Notes under the pieces: model-generated | What the model saw: only the letters and a program-made list of their open reading frames with translations | What the model was told of the DNA's origin: nothing | Database searches by the model: none | Program-made: the position numbers and the translations under genes | DNA from: CBDCNH01 sp965219015 | GTDB taxonomy: Bacteria > Pseudomonadota > Alphaproteobacteria > Rhodobacterales > Rhodobacteraceae | Length of the DNA: 64,000 nucleotides | Direction: 5' to 3' | NCBI GenBank assembly: GCA_965219015.1 | Contig: CBDCNH010000011.1 | Location: 186,001 to 250,000, forward strand | Part shown: piece by piece, positions 17,361 to 26,239 of the stretch | How the letters are laid out: each line of letters starts with the position of its first letter | Position numbering within the stretch: the first letter of the stretch is position 1

Positions 17361-19625
17361 TCACGTACTCGCGGTCGTCGCGGGCGCGGTGCGCCGCACC
17401 GCCCGCCGCGGCGGTTCCCTGGTGATCGGCAGGCGCATCTCGGCGAGCGCGCCCTGGCCGCCGGGGGCGTCGGTCAGCGTCAGCGTGCCGCCGTGCTCCT
17501 CGATGATCTTCTTCACGATCGGCAGCCCGAGCCCGGTTCCGGTCTCGCGCGTCGTGACATAGGGCTCGAAGAGCCGCGCGCGATCCTCGGGGAGCCCGAT
17601 GCCGTTGTCGGCGATCCGCACCACCGCCTGGTCACCCTGCCGCGCGAGGCGCACCTCGATGCGCCCGGCGTACCCCTCCGGAGCGCCAGTTTCGCGCAGC
17701 GATTGAATGGCTTCCCCGGCGTTCTTGATGAGGTTCGTGAGCGCCTGCGAGATCATCGCCGGATCGATCTCGAGGATGAGCGGCGGCTCGGGAATGTCCG
17801 GGACGAGCGCCACGCCCGGCAGCGCCTCCTCCTGCAGGAGCACCGCGTCGCGCAGGAGCGCGGCGAGGTCGTTCGGCCGCCGCTCAGGCTCGGGCATCCG
17901 GGCGAACTTCGAGAATTCGTCAACGATGCGCCGCAAGCCGTTGGTCTGGCGCACGATCACGTCGGTGAGCTGCTCGAGGGACTCGGCTTCCGGGCCGGCG
18001 AGGTGGCGGAACTTGCGCTTGATCCGCTCCGCCGACAGCGCGATCGGCGTCAGCGGGTTCTTGATCTCGTGCGCGATCCGCCGCGCCACGTCGCCCCAGG
18101 CCGCCATCCGCTGCGCGCTGACAAGCTCGGTCACGTCGTCGAACGCCACCACGTAGCCTTCGAGGGCCCCTGCCTCGGTGCGTCGGACGGCCACGCGGAC
18201 CAGGAGGTTTTCCATGCGGCCTCCGCGGCTTAGACGGATCTCCTCTTGCGCTACATCAACCCCGGTGGCGCGCAGGCGCGAGACCAGCGCCGCGAATTCC
18301 GGCACCGCGCGGGCGATGGGCGTGCCGGGCTCGGCGCCCGCGGGATCGAGGAGCCGGAGCCCGGCGCGGTTCACGAAGTCGATGCAGCCCTCGGAATCGA
18401 GCCCGACGAGCCCGGCCGTCACCGAGGTCAGCACGCTGTCGAAGAGCCGCCGCCGCGTCTCGGTCTGCCGGTGGCTTTCGAGCAGCGCCGAGCGCTGGCC
18501 CTTCAGCTGCCGCGTCATCTGGTTGAACATGCGGCCCAGCATCGCGATCTCGTCGTCGCCGCCGTCCTCGCGGACCTGCATGTCGAGGTCGCCCGCGCCG
18601 ACCTGCTGCGCCGCCCCCGCCAGCCGCCCGATGGGCCGCGCGAGGCGCTCGGCGAACCACAGCGCGAACCAGATCGCCGCGAGGATCAGGATCACCGCGA
18701 AGCCGAGGTAGAGGAGCCCGAACTCGAAGAGAAGCCGCCCGCGCTCCTTCTCGAGCTGCTGGTAGAGGCGGACGGTCGATTGCGTCTCGTCGAGGAGCCG
18801 CAGGATCGAGCCGTCGACGGCGCGGGTGACGTAGAGGTAGCGGTCGGTGAACCCGGTGAGCCGCTTCAGCGCGCGGAACTCGTTCTGGCCCCAGTCCTCG
18901 ATCACCACCGTCTCGCCGTTCGCGGCACTCGCGAGGCGGGCCGGTGCGGGCGCGTCGTAGTCGAAGAGGTAGGACCGCTCGCCGCGCGCCTTGATCGTGG
19001 CACCGCCGTCGATGACATAGGCCTCGCGGAGCCCGCGCTGGACCTGCGCCTGGCCCTGCGTCAGCACCTGGCGCACCTCGCCGTCGTCGAGGAACGCCGC
19101 CGTCTGGCGCGCCCGGTCGAGGTAGTCGGCAAGCGCGTCGGTGTCGGCCACGAGGTCGCGGCGGTGCTCGTCCTTGTAGGCTTCCGCCGCGGCGAGCGAC
19201 GTGCCGACGACCTGCCGCACCCGCTCGGAGAACCAGCCCTCGAGCCCGAAATTGACCGTCAGCACCGCGAAGACCGCGACCAGCACCGTGGGCGTCAGCG
19301 CCACCAGCGTGAACACGCCCGTGAGCCGCAGGTGGAGCCGCGAGCCCGCCGAGCGCGCCCGCCGGTCGGCGATCATCCGCGCCACCCGCATCAGCACCAG
19401 CGCCGCCACCGCGAGCACGTAGACGAGATCGGCGAGGAGGATCAGCCGCAGCCCGGTCGAGGACGCGCCCTCGTTGAGCGGCCCGAGCGCCGCGAAGGTG
19501 GCGAACGCGAGCACCGGCCCGAGCGCCACCAGCCCCAGCGTCATCACGTTCTGCACCCGCCGCTGCTTGCGGAGCCGGTTCAGCCGAACCCAGGTGGCGC
19601 GTCGCATCGCAGGCTGCAAGCTCAT
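17361..19625 (-). CDS. ntrY: Nitrogen regulation sensor kinase NtrY
   Basis: 754-residue membrane histidine kinase. Three N-terminal hydrophobic segments (residues ~25-125) and another at ~300-325 bracket a large extracytoplasmic region. HAMP ~327-385, PAS ~395-495, HisKA with RIAHEIKNPLTPIALSAERI (His519), then the HATPase N and G boxes (NLIKNAGEAIQS, GTGLGLPIVKKI). Start is uncertain: ATG 19625 (MSLQPAMRRATW) is used. The in-frame GTG at 19682, 12 bp after the ntrC stop, would add 19 polar residues, and ATG 19607 is also possible. It phosphorylates NtrX. Confidence 0.9.
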   Translation of the reverse strand: MSLQPAMRRATWVRLNRLRKQRRVQNVMTLGLVALGPVLAFATFAALGPLNEGASSTGLRLILLADLVYVLAVAALVLMRVARMIADRRARSAGSRLHLRLTGVFTLVALTPTVLVAVFAVLTVNFGLEGWFSERVRQVVGTSLAAAEAYKDEHRRDLVADTDALADYLDRARQTAAFLDDGEVRQVLTQGQAQVQRGLREAYVIDGGATIKARGERSYLFDYDAPAPARLASAANGETVVIEDWGQNEFRALKRLTGFTDRYLYVTRAVDGSILRLLDETQSTVRLYQQLEKERGRLLFEFGLLYLGFAVILILAAIWFALWFAERLARPIGRLAGAAQQVGAGDLDMQVREDGGDDEIAMLGRMFNQMTRQLKGQRSALLESHRQTETRRRLFDSVLTSVTAGLVGLDSEGCIDFVNRAGLRLLDPAGAEPGTPIARAVPEFAALVSRLRATGVDVAQEEIRLSRGGRMENLLVRVAVRRTEAGALEGYVVAFDDVTELVSAQRMAAWGDVARRIAHEIKNPLTPIALSAERIKRKFRHLAGPEAESLEQLTDVIVRQTNGLRRIVDEFSKFARMPEPERRPNDLAALLRDAVLLQEEALPGVALVPDIPEPPLILEIDPAMISQALTNLIKNAGEAIQSLRETGAPEGYAGRIEVRLARQGDQAVVRIADNGIGLPEDRARLFEPYVTTRETGTGLGLPIVKKIIEEHGGTLTLTDAPGGQGALAEMRLPITREPPRRAVRRTAPATTAST

Positions 19626-19694
19626 TCCCCGGTCGCGCCGCTCTCGACTATCATGGTCCGGCAGAGACCCCGGCGCCACCACCCTGTGGCGCTT

Positions 19695-21059
19695 TTACAT
19701 CAGCTTCCGACGCCGTGTCACGCGAATATCGAGGTCGGTGATCTTCTTTCGGAGCGTATTGCGGTTGATCCCGAGGAGGTCGGCACACTTCGCCTGGTTG
19801 CCCGCCGTCGCGTCGAGCGCGATCTCGATCAGCGGCATCTCGACCTCGCGCAGGATGCGCTGGTGCAGCCCCGGCGGCGGCAGCGCGCCGCCGTGGAGGT
19901 CGAAGTAGCGCTTGAGGTGCTTGGCGACCGAGGTCGTCAGCTTCTCGCCCTCGCCGCCCGCGCGCAGCGGCTCCATCGCGGGCTGGTTGCCCAGCACCTG
20001 CTCGACCTCGGCGCGGGTGATCTCGTCCTCCGCGCCGGTCAGCACCAGCCGCCGGATCGTGTTGGAGAGCTGCCGCACGTTGCCGGGCCAGGAATAGCTC
20101 CGCACCAGGTCCATCGCGTCGGGCGCGAGCCGCCGCGCCGGGCCGCCGTCGCGCTCGGCGCGGGCGAGGAAATGCTCGGCGAGGAGCGGGATGTCCTCGA
20201 CCCGCTCGCGCAGCGCCGGGACCGGGATCGTCACGCCGCCGAGCCGGTAGAAGAGATCCTGCCGGAACTCGCCCGCCTCCATCCGCTCGGCGAGGTCGGC
20301 CTGGCTCGTGGCGAGGATGCGCGGGGCGTTGTCGCCGAGCATGTCGAGCATCCGCACGATGCGCGCCTGCGCGTCGGCGTCGGTGTCGGAGACCTCCTCG
20401 AACACGATCGACCCGCCGCGGGCGCGGGAGAGCACCGCCGACGGCCCCTCGACGCCCGCGAGGTCCGCCGCGGTCGCGGTCACGAACGGCAGCGTGCGGC
20501 GGTCCGACAGGTCGTGGATCGCCCGCGCGATAAGCGACTTGCCGGTCCCCGACTCGCCCGTCACCAGCACCGCGAGGTCGGTGTTCATCACGCGCGCGAC
20601 GAGCCGGTAGAGCGCCTGCATCACCGGCGTCCGGCCGACCAGCGGCAGGTCGTCGGTGGCCTCGCGCGGCTCGCTGCGCTTCGGCGCGACCCGCCGCTTG
20701 GTCTCGAGCGCGCGCGCCGCCCGCTTCATCAGGTCCGGCAGGTCGAAGGGCTTCGGCAGGTAGTCCCAGGCATCGGCCTCGGCGGCCTGGATCGCGGTCA
20801 TGATGGTGTTCTGCGCCGAGATCACGATCACCGGCAGCCCCGGCCGCTCGCGCCCGATCCGCGGCAGCGCCTCGAGCCCGTTGCCGTCGGGCATGATGAC
20901 GTCGGAGATCACGAGGTCGCCCTTGCCCTCCTCGACCCACCGCATCAGCGTCAGGAGCGACGAGGTGGCGTGGACCTTGCAGCCTGCGCGGGTCAGCGCC
21001 TGCGTCAGCACCGTGCGGATCGTGCGGTCGTCGTCGGCGACCAGAACCGTGCCATCCAT
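19695..21059 (-). CDS. ntrC: Nitrogen regulator NtrC, Rhodobacter type lacking GAFTGA
   Basis: 454 residues. Receiver with Asp9/Asp10/Asp11 and phosphoacceptor Asp53 (LVISDVIMPDGNG), AAA+ domain with Walker A GESGTGKS, and Fis-type DNA-binding end (GNQAKCADLLGINRNTLRKK). The region that normally holds GAFTGA is deleted (AADLAGVEGPSAVLSRARG follows strand 2 directly). The Walker B Asp pair reads IVFEEV instead of the usual F-D-E. The same GAFTGA loss is established for Rhodobacter capsulatus NtrC, which activates sigma-70 polymerase. ATG at 21059 lies 2 bp after the ntrB stop. It is the cognate partner of NtrB in the dusB-ntrB-ntrC operon. Confidence 0.95.
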   Translation of the reverse strand: MDGTVLVADDDRTIRTVLTQALTRAGCKVHATSSLLTLMRWVEEGKGDLVISDVIMPDGNGLEALPRIGRERPGLPVIVISAQNTIMTAIQAAEADAWDYLPKPFDLPDLMKRAARALETKRRVAPKRSEPREATDDLPLVGRTPVMQALYRLVARVMNTDLAVLVTGESGTGKSLIARAIHDLSDRRTLPFVTATAADLAGVEGPSAVLSRARGGSIVFEEVSDTDADAQARIVRMLDMLGDNAPRILATSQADLAERMEAGEFRQDLFYRLGGVTIPVPALRERVEDIPLLAEHFLARAERDGGPARRLAPDAMDLVRSYSWPGNVRQLSNTIRRLVLTGAEDEITRAEVEQVLGNQPAMEPLRAGGEGEKLTTSVAKHLKRYFDLHGGALPPPGLHQRILREVEMPLIEIALDATAGNQAKCADLLGINRNTLRKKITDLDIRVTRRRKLM

Positions 21060-21061
21060 CG

Positions 21062-22144
21062 TCAGGTCTCCATCTGTTTTGGGGCGATTGGCAGCGAGAT
21101 GCGGAAGATCGTCCGGCCCGGCGCGCTGTCGACCGAGATCCAGCCGCCGTGGTCGGCGATGATCTTCGACACGAGCGCCAGGCCGAGCCCGGTGCCGTTC
21201 TCGCGGCCCGACACGAAGGGCTCGAAGACGTCGGCGGCGATCTCGGGCGGCAGGCCCGGCCCGTCGTCGACGATCTCGACCTGCAGCGGCAGCGCGCCGC
21301 CCGAGCCGTCCTTGCGCCGGAGCCGGAGCGACAGGTCGTAAAAGGTGTGGATGCGGATCGTGCCGCCGCCCGGACCCGCCGCCTCGGCCGCGTTCTTCAG
21401 GAGGTTGAGGAACACCTGCAGGAGCTGGTCCCCGTCCGCGAGCGTGGGCGGCAGCGACGGGTCGTAGTCGTCGACGAACTGCATCGACGCCGCGAAGCCC
21501 ACCATCGCCGAGCGCCGTGCCCGGTCGAGGAGGTCGTGGACGTTGACGGCGCGCAGCTCCGGCGGGCGCAGGTTGCCGAACTGCTCGACCTGCTCGAGGA
21601 GCTTCACCACCCGCCGGGTCTCCGCGACGATGAGGTCGGTGAGCTCGCGGTCCTCGCCCGTGAGGCCCATCGACAGGAGCTGCGCCGCCCCCGAGATGCC
21701 CGCGAGCGGGTTCTTGATCTCGTGCGCCAGCATCTCCGCCATGCCGATCGCCGACTTCGCGGCCGAATGGACCTGCCGCGCGCGCCCGAGCCGGTCGGCG
21801 ATGTCGCGCGGCGAGACGAGGAGGAGCACCGTCGCGGGATCGTCGTTGATCGGCGCGATCTGGATGTTGCACTGCTGCGGCGGCCGGTCGCCGGTGCCCA
21901 CGTCCACGTCGTTGACGAAGAGCGCGGCATGGCTCTGCCGGACCCGCGCGACGCTCGCCTCGAGGGGGGCGTCGATGGTCAGCCGGTCGAACGCGGGCTG
22001 GCCGCGCAGCGAGCGCGCCGAGGCGTTGAGGAAGGTCTCCGCGGCGGGGTTCGCGTCGAGGAAGCGGTCGTCGGGGCCGATGAGGAACGCGGGCATCGGC
22101 AGCGAGGCCCAGATGATGCCGGGGGCGACGGCGCCGGTGGTCAT
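21062..22144 (-). CDS. ntrB: Nitrogen sensor histidine kinase/phosphatase NtrB
   Basis: 360-residue soluble kinase that phosphorylates NtrC under nitrogen limitation and is controlled by PII. PAS domain residues ~10-120, HisKA with MAEMLAHEIKNPLAGISGAAQ (His141), N box FLNLLKNAAEAAG, G boxes DDGPGLPPEI and GTGLGLALVSKII. Its ATG overlaps the dusB stop by 4 bp (ATGA), so the two are translationally coupled. No membrane segment, as expected for NtrB. Confidence 0.95.
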   Translation of the reverse strand: MTTGAVAPGIIWASLPMPAFLIGPDDRFLDANPAAETFLNASARSLRGQPAFDRLTIDAPLEASVARVRQSHAALFVNDVDVGTGDRPPQQCNIQIAPINDDPATVLLLVSPRDIADRLGRARQVHSAAKSAIGMAEMLAHEIKNPLAGISGAAQLLSMGLTGEDRELTDLIVAETRRVVKLLEQVEQFGNLRPPELRAVNVHDLLDRARRSAMVGFAASMQFVDDYDPSLPPTLADGDQLLQVFLNLLKNAAEAAGPGGGTIRIHTFYDLSLRLRRKDGSGGALPLQVEIVDDGPGLPPEIAADVFEPFVSGRENGTGLGLALVSKIIADHGGWISVDSAPGRTIFRISLPIAPKQMET

Positions 22145-23127
22145 GCCGCGAGCGCCCCGCCGGCGTCGGCAAGCGCGGCGCGGACGTGGCGCGCGACCGC
22201 GGCGGGGTCGTCGGCCGTCAGCGCCGCGCGCCGGGCGGCATGTGGGGCGCCCGCGGTGGCGAGATACCAGCCGACGTGCTTCTTCGCGACGCGCAGTCCC
22301 AGCGTCCGCCCATAGAAGCCGAGCATCGCGTCGTGGTGCGCGAGCACGAGGTCGGCGAGGGCGGCGCCGGTCGGTGCCGCGGGCGGCGCCTCACCCGCGA
22401 GCTCCGCCGCGATCTCGGCCAGCAGCCACGGCCGCCCCCGCGCCGCCCGCCCGACCATGACGCCCGCCGCCCCGGAGGCGAGGAGTGCCGCGCGCGCGTC
22501 CGCATGGCCCGCGATGTCGCCGTTGGCGATCACCGGCACGCCCGCCGCGCGCACCGTCGCGCCGATCGCCGCCCAGTCCGCATGGCCCTCGTAGAACTGG
22601 CACCGGGTCCGGCCGTGGACGGTCACCAGCGCCACGCCCGCCGCCGCCGCGCGCGCCGCGATCCCCGCCGCCGCCGGATGCGACGCGTCCCATCCGAGCC
22701 GCATCTTCAGCGTCACCGGCACCCCGACCGCGCCCACCACCGCCTCGACGAGCCTGAGCGCCGCGTCGGGGTCGCGCATCAGCGCCGAGCCCGCGAGCCC
22801 GCCCGTCACCCGTTTGGCCGGGCAGCCCATGTTGATGTCGAGCACCTCGGCGCCCGCGGCCTCGGCGATCCGCGCCGCCTCCGCCATCCAGCGCGCCTCG
22901 CGCCCGGCGATCTGCACCGCGGTCGCCGCCTCGCCGAAGCCGAGCTCGGCCTTCGCCCGCGCCGACGGCTTCGCGCGCACCAGATCCTCGCTCGCGACCA
23001 TCTCCGACACCACCAGCCCCGCGCCGAAGCCCGCCACCACGCGGCGGAACGGCAGGTCGGTGATCCCGGCCATCGGTGCCAGGAGCACCGGTGTGCGGAG
23101 CGTGATGCCTGCCAGCTTAATGGACAT
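22141..23127 (-). CDS. dusB: tRNA-dihydrouridine synthase DusB (NifR3)
   Basis: 328-residue FMN enzyme that reduces uridine to dihydrouridine in tRNA. TIM-barrel signatures are LLAPMAGITDLPFRR (FMN binding), DINMGCPAKRV with the catalytic Cys, TLKMRLGW, TVHGRTRCQFYEG, and the phosphate-binding IANGDI...GVMVGRAARGRPW. It is the first gene of the classic alphaproteobacterial nifR3-ntrB-ntrC operon, overlapping ntrB by 4 bp. It diverges from ispDF across 173 bp that must hold both promoters. Confidence 0.95.
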   Translation of the reverse strand: MSIKLAGITLRTPVLLAPMAGITDLPFRRVVAGFGAGLVVSEMVASEDLVRAKPSARAKAELGFGEAATAVQIAGREARWMAEAARIAEAAGAEVLDINMGCPAKRVTGGLAGSALMRDPDAALRLVEAVVGAVGVPVTLKMRLGWDASHPAAAGIAARAAAAGVALVTVHGRTRCQFYEGHADWAAIGATVRAAGVPVIANGDIAGHADARAALLASGAAGVMVGRAARGRPWLLAEIAAELAGEAPPAAPTGAALADLVLAHHDAMLGFYGRTLGLRVAKKHVGWYLATAGAPHAARRAALTADDPAAVARHVRAALADAGGALAA

Positions 23128-23300
23128 TTGCCCAATCCTTGTGCGGTGGCCTCGAGCTACCGCGTCCCCTGCGCCGACGCAACGCGCAGGCCCCGCCTTC
23201 GGCGCTTATTCGGCGCCATGCCACATTTTTAGGCGACCGCGCCCGATCCCCGTGCCGCCGATTGTGCCCTCCGACCGGATCGCCTAGACCCGCACGCGAC

Positions 23301-24446
23301 ATGACGACGACCGCGATCATCCTCGCCGCGGGCCGCGGCAGCCGCGCCGGCGAGGGGCGGCCGAAGCAGTGGCAGCCGCTCCTCGGCGCGACCGTGCTCG
23401 CGCGCGCCATCGCGGCGTTCCGGCAGCCCGGCGTCGACCGGCTCGTCGCGGTGCTGCACCCCGGCGACCGCGCCGAGGCGGAGGCGCTGCCGGCGGACGT
23501 GATGCGCGTCGACGGCGGACCGACGCGCACCGCCTCGGTCAGGAACGCGCTCGAGGCGCTGGCGGACGGCGATACCGCGCGGGTGCTCATCCACGACGGC
23601 GCGCGGCCGCTCGTCAGTGCCGCGGTGATCGCGCGCGTCCTCGCCGCGCTCGACACCGCGCCCGCCGCCGCTCCCGCGCTGCCGGTGACGGACGCGCTCT
23701 GGCGCGGCACGGATGCGGTTGTGGCGGGGCTGGTGGACCGCGCCGGGCTGTGGCGCGCGCAGACGCCGCAGGGCTTCCATTTCGCCACCGTGCTCGCCGC
23801 GCACCGGGCAAGCAGCGGCGCTACCTTCGACGACGTAGCAGTGGTAACGGCCAGCGGCACGCCCGTCGCGATCGTCCCGGGCGACGAGCGCAACATCAAG
23901 CTTACCTGGCCCGAGGATTTCGCGCGCGCGGAGGCGCTCCTGCGCGCCGAGGCGCCGGCCGTGCGCGTGGGCTCCGGCTTCGACGTCCATGCCTTCGGGC
24001 CCGGCGACGGGCTCACGCTCTGCGGCGTGCGGATCGACTGCGGGCGCGGGCTCGTCGGCCATTCCGACGCCGACGTGGGGATGCACGCGCTGACCGACGC
24101 GATCCTCGGCGCGCTCGCCGACGGCGACATCGGCCAGCACTTCCCGCCGTCGGACCCGCAGTGGAAGGGTGCCGCGTCGCGCATCTTCCTCGCCCATGCG
24201 GTCGCGCGCGCCGCGGCCCGCGGGCTCGTCATCGGCAACGCCGACGTGACGCTGATCTGCGAGGCGCCGAAGATCGGGCCGCACGCGGGTGCCATGCGCG
24301 CATCGCTGGCGGCGATCACTGGAACGGACGCGGACCGCATCGGCGTCAAGGCGACCACCACCGAGCGGCTCGGCTTCACGGGCCGCGAAGAGGGCATCGC
24401 CGCGATGGCCACGGTGACGCTGGTGCCGGGATGGAGGGCCGCATGA
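23301..24446 (+). CDS. ispDF: Bifunctional IspD/IspF, non-mevalonate isoprenoid enzyme
   Basis: 381 residues. N-terminal IspD domain (residues ~1-215, CTP:methylerythritol-phosphate cytidylyltransferase) has the nucleotide loop IILAAGRGSRAGEGRPKQ and VLIHDGARPLV. The C-terminal IspF domain (~222-381, MECDP synthase) begins RVGSGFDVHAFGPGD with the metal-binding DVH. It also has GHSDADVGMHALTDAILGA and CEAPKIGPHAGAMR. Fusion of these two steps is standard in alphaproteobacteria. ATG at 23301 is the first start that yields the IspD β-strand; the longer upstream frame is non-coding. Confidence 0.95.
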   Translation: MTTTAIILAAGRGSRAGEGRPKQWQPLLGATVLARAIAAFRQPGVDRLVAVLHPGDRAEAEALPADVMRVDGGPTRTASVRNALEALADGDTARVLIHDGARPLVSAAVIARVLAALDTAPAAAPALPVTDALWRGTDAVVAGLVDRAGLWRAQTPQGFHFATVLAAHRASSGATFDDVAVVTASGTPVAIVPGDERNIKLTWPEDFARAEALLRAEAPAVRVGSGFDVHAFGPGDGLTLCGVRIDCGRGLVGHSDADVGMHALTDAILGALADGDIGQHFPPSDPQWKGAASRIFLAHAVARAAARGLVIGNADVTLICEAPKIGPHAGAMRASLAAITGTDADRIGVKATTTERLGFTGREEGIAAMATVTLVPGWRAA

Positions 24447-24946
24447 CCGCGCTCGCGCGCGCCATCGCGGTATTCTTCGGCGCAGGCCTCCTGCGCCCCG
24501 GCCCCGGCACCTGGGGCTCCGCCGTGGCCGTGCTCGTCGGCTACCTCATCCATGCGCTGACCGGGTTCCCCGGCCTCGTCGTCGCGACGGCGGCGCTCTT
24601 TCCCGTCGGCTGGTGGGCGGTCGCCACCGCCGGGCGCGCGACGGGGCGGCACGATCCGGGCGAATACGTGGTCGACGAGGTCGTCGGCCAGTGGGTCGCG
24701 CTCCTGCCGGTGTCGGGCGGGTTCTGGTTCGCGGGCCTCGACCCTTGGGCCTTTCCCTGGCCCGGCTGGGTGACGGCGTTCGTCGCGTTCCGGGTGTTCG
24801 ACATCTGGAAGCCGGGTCTCGTCGGCTGGGCCGACCGCCGCACGGACGCGCTCGGGGTGATGCTCGACGACGTGATCGCGGGCGCGATGGCGGCCGCCGT
24901 GGTCTTCGCGGGCGCCGGCCTCTACCACGGCGTGCTGGCGCGGTGA
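24443..24946 (+). CDS. pgpA: Phosphatidylglycerophosphatase A
   Basis: 167-residue inner-membrane enzyme that dephosphorylates phosphatidylglycerol phosphate. PgpA motifs are GLLRPGPGTWGSAVAVLVG, EYVVDEVVGQW, FRVFDIWKPG and DALGVMLDDVIAG. Start ATG 24443 overlaps the ispDF stop (ATGA) with GGAGGG 4 bp upstream; the in-frame ATG at 24431 would destroy that spacing. The cinA start overlaps its stop (GTGA), so ispDF-pgpA-cinA is one tightly coupled operon. Confidence 0.93.
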   Translation: MTALARAIAVFFGAGLLRPGPGTWGSAVAVLVGYLIHALTGFPGLVVATAALFPVGWWAVATAGRATGRHDPGEYVVDEVVGQWVALLPVSGGFWFAGLDPWAFPWPGWVTAFVAFRVFDIWKPGLVGWADRRTDALGVMLDDVIAGAMAAAVVFAGAGLYHGVLAR

Positions 24947-25419
24947 CACTAAGCCGCGCGGCAAACCTTCTGGCGCTCGCCAAGGCAAAAGGCGTGACGA
25001 TCGCCACCGCCGAAAGCTGCACCGGCGGGCTCGTCGCGGGCGCGATCACCGAGGTCGCCGGCGCGTCCGACGTGTTCGACCGGGGCTTCGTGACCTACTC
25101 GAACGCCGCCAAGACCGCGATGCTCGACGTGCCGGAGGCGATGATCGCGTCGGACGGGGCCGTTTCGGAGGCGGTGGCCGCGGCGATGGCGGCCGGGGCG
25201 CTCGCCCGTTCGGCGGCGGATGTCGCGGTCGCGGTCACCGGCGTCGCGGGGCCCGGCGGCTCGGAGCGCAAGCCCGAGGGCCGGGTGTGTTTCGCCGTGA
25301 GCGTGCGGGGCGGCGCGACGGAGGCGCTGACGGTGGAGTTCGGCGCCCGGGGGCGGTCGGAGGTGCGCGCCGCCTCGGTGGAGCGCGCGCTCGATCTCCT
25401 CATCGCAGCCCTTGGGTAA
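24943..25419 (+). CDS. CinA C-terminal domain / nicotinamide-nucleotide amidase (PncC)
   Basis: 158 residues, GTG start overlapping the pgpA stop by 4 bp. It consists only of the CinA C-terminal domain, which deamidates nicotinamide mononucleotide in NAD recycling. Motifs are TIATAESCTGGLVAGAITEVAGASDVF, GFVTYSNAAKTAML and VAVTGVAGPGGSERKPEGRV. Its 3' end overlaps the convergent acyltransferase by 20 bp. Confidence 0.92.
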   Translation: MTLSRAANLLALAKAKGVTIATAESCTGGLVAGAITEVAGASDVFDRGFVTYSNAAKTAMLDVPEAMIASDGAVSEAVAAAMAAGALARSAADVAVAVTGVAGPGGSERKPEGRVCFAVSVRGGATEALTVEFGARGRSEVRAASVERALDLLIAALG

Positions 25420-26239
25420 GCCCCGCGCGCACCACCGCCTCGGCGGACGCGGCGAGGGCCTTGCGGTTGGCGCAGGCGGCGACCGTCAGCACCTCGTGGA
25501 ACACCACCTCGACCGACCCTTGCGGCGCCTGCGCCAGCACGGCGAGGAAATGCGCGCCGAAATCCATGTCGCCCCACCAGCCGTAGAGCCGGGGATCGGC
25601 GCCATGCGGCGCGCGGTAAATCACCGACACGGGCTGCACATGCAGGACGTTCCTCAGATCGGGCGCGAAGAACGCGGCGAAGAGCGTTGATTTGAAAGGA
25701 AGAACCCGCCGGCTGTCCGTGCTGGTGCCTTCGGGGAAGAACACCAGCCGGTGCCCGGCCTTGAGCCGCGTCTCGAAGAGGTCGCGCTGCGCCCCCGCCT
25801 CGCGCGCGTCGCGGGCGATGAACACCGTGCCGGTCGCCCGCGCGAGCCAGCCGATGCCGGGCCAGCGCGCGACCTCGGCCTTGGAGACGAAATAGATCCG
25901 CGCCGCCGCGTTGAGGGCGAAGATGTCGAGCCAGCCCGAATGATTGGCGACGATGCCTCCGGGCACGGTCAGCGGCCGGCCACGGATCGAAAAGCGGATG
26001 CCGAGGATCGCGAACGCCGCGCGGCAGACGCCTTGGGTTATCCACGGCGTGACGGGGCGCGCGAGGCCGCAGAGCGGCCGCTCGATCAGGCGGACGAGGA
26101 GCAGCACGACGAGGCTGCCGTAGGTGACGATCCCGAGCGCCAGACCCCTTGTGGCGACGCGCACCCAGCCCCCCCGGCCGATGCGGACCGGCGGGGGCAG
26201 TTCGTCCGACCGCCACGTCGCCGCGGCCGCCTCAGGCAC
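25400..26239 (-). CDS. olsA: 1-acyl-glycerol-3-phosphate / lyso-ornithine-lipid acyltransferase OlsA-PlsC type
   Basis: 279 residues. One N-terminal membrane helix (residues ~32-55) and the acyltransferase blocks NHSGWLD (HX4D catalytic), VSKAEVARWPGIGWL, FIARD and FFPEGTSTDSRRVLPFK. It follows olsB with an 8-bp overlap, the arrangement of olsBA operons, where OlsA O-acylates lyso-ornithine lipid; PlsC activity may also be present. It is convergent with cinA. Confidence 0.88.
   Translation of the reverse strand: MPEAAAATWRSDELPPPVRIGRGGWVRVATRGLALGIVTYGSLVVLLLVRLIERPLCGLARPVTPWITQGVCRAAFAILGIRFSIRGRPLTVPGGIVANHSGWLDIFALNAAARIYFVSKAEVARWPGIGWLARATGTVFIARDAREAGAQRDLFETRLKAGHRLVFFPEGTSTDSRRVLPFKSTLFAAFFAPDLRNVLHVQPVSVIYRAPHGADPRLYGWWGDMDFGAHFLAVLAQAPQGSVEVVFHEVLTVAACANRKALAASAEAVVRAGLTQGLR

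Noticed and set aside
23128..23300. Sigma-54 promoter (TGGCAT...) upstream of dusB-ntrBC
   Set aside because: TGGCAT is followed by GGCGC and GAATA, not the TTGCA/W element of a -24/-12 promoter, and NtrC here lacks GAFTGA.
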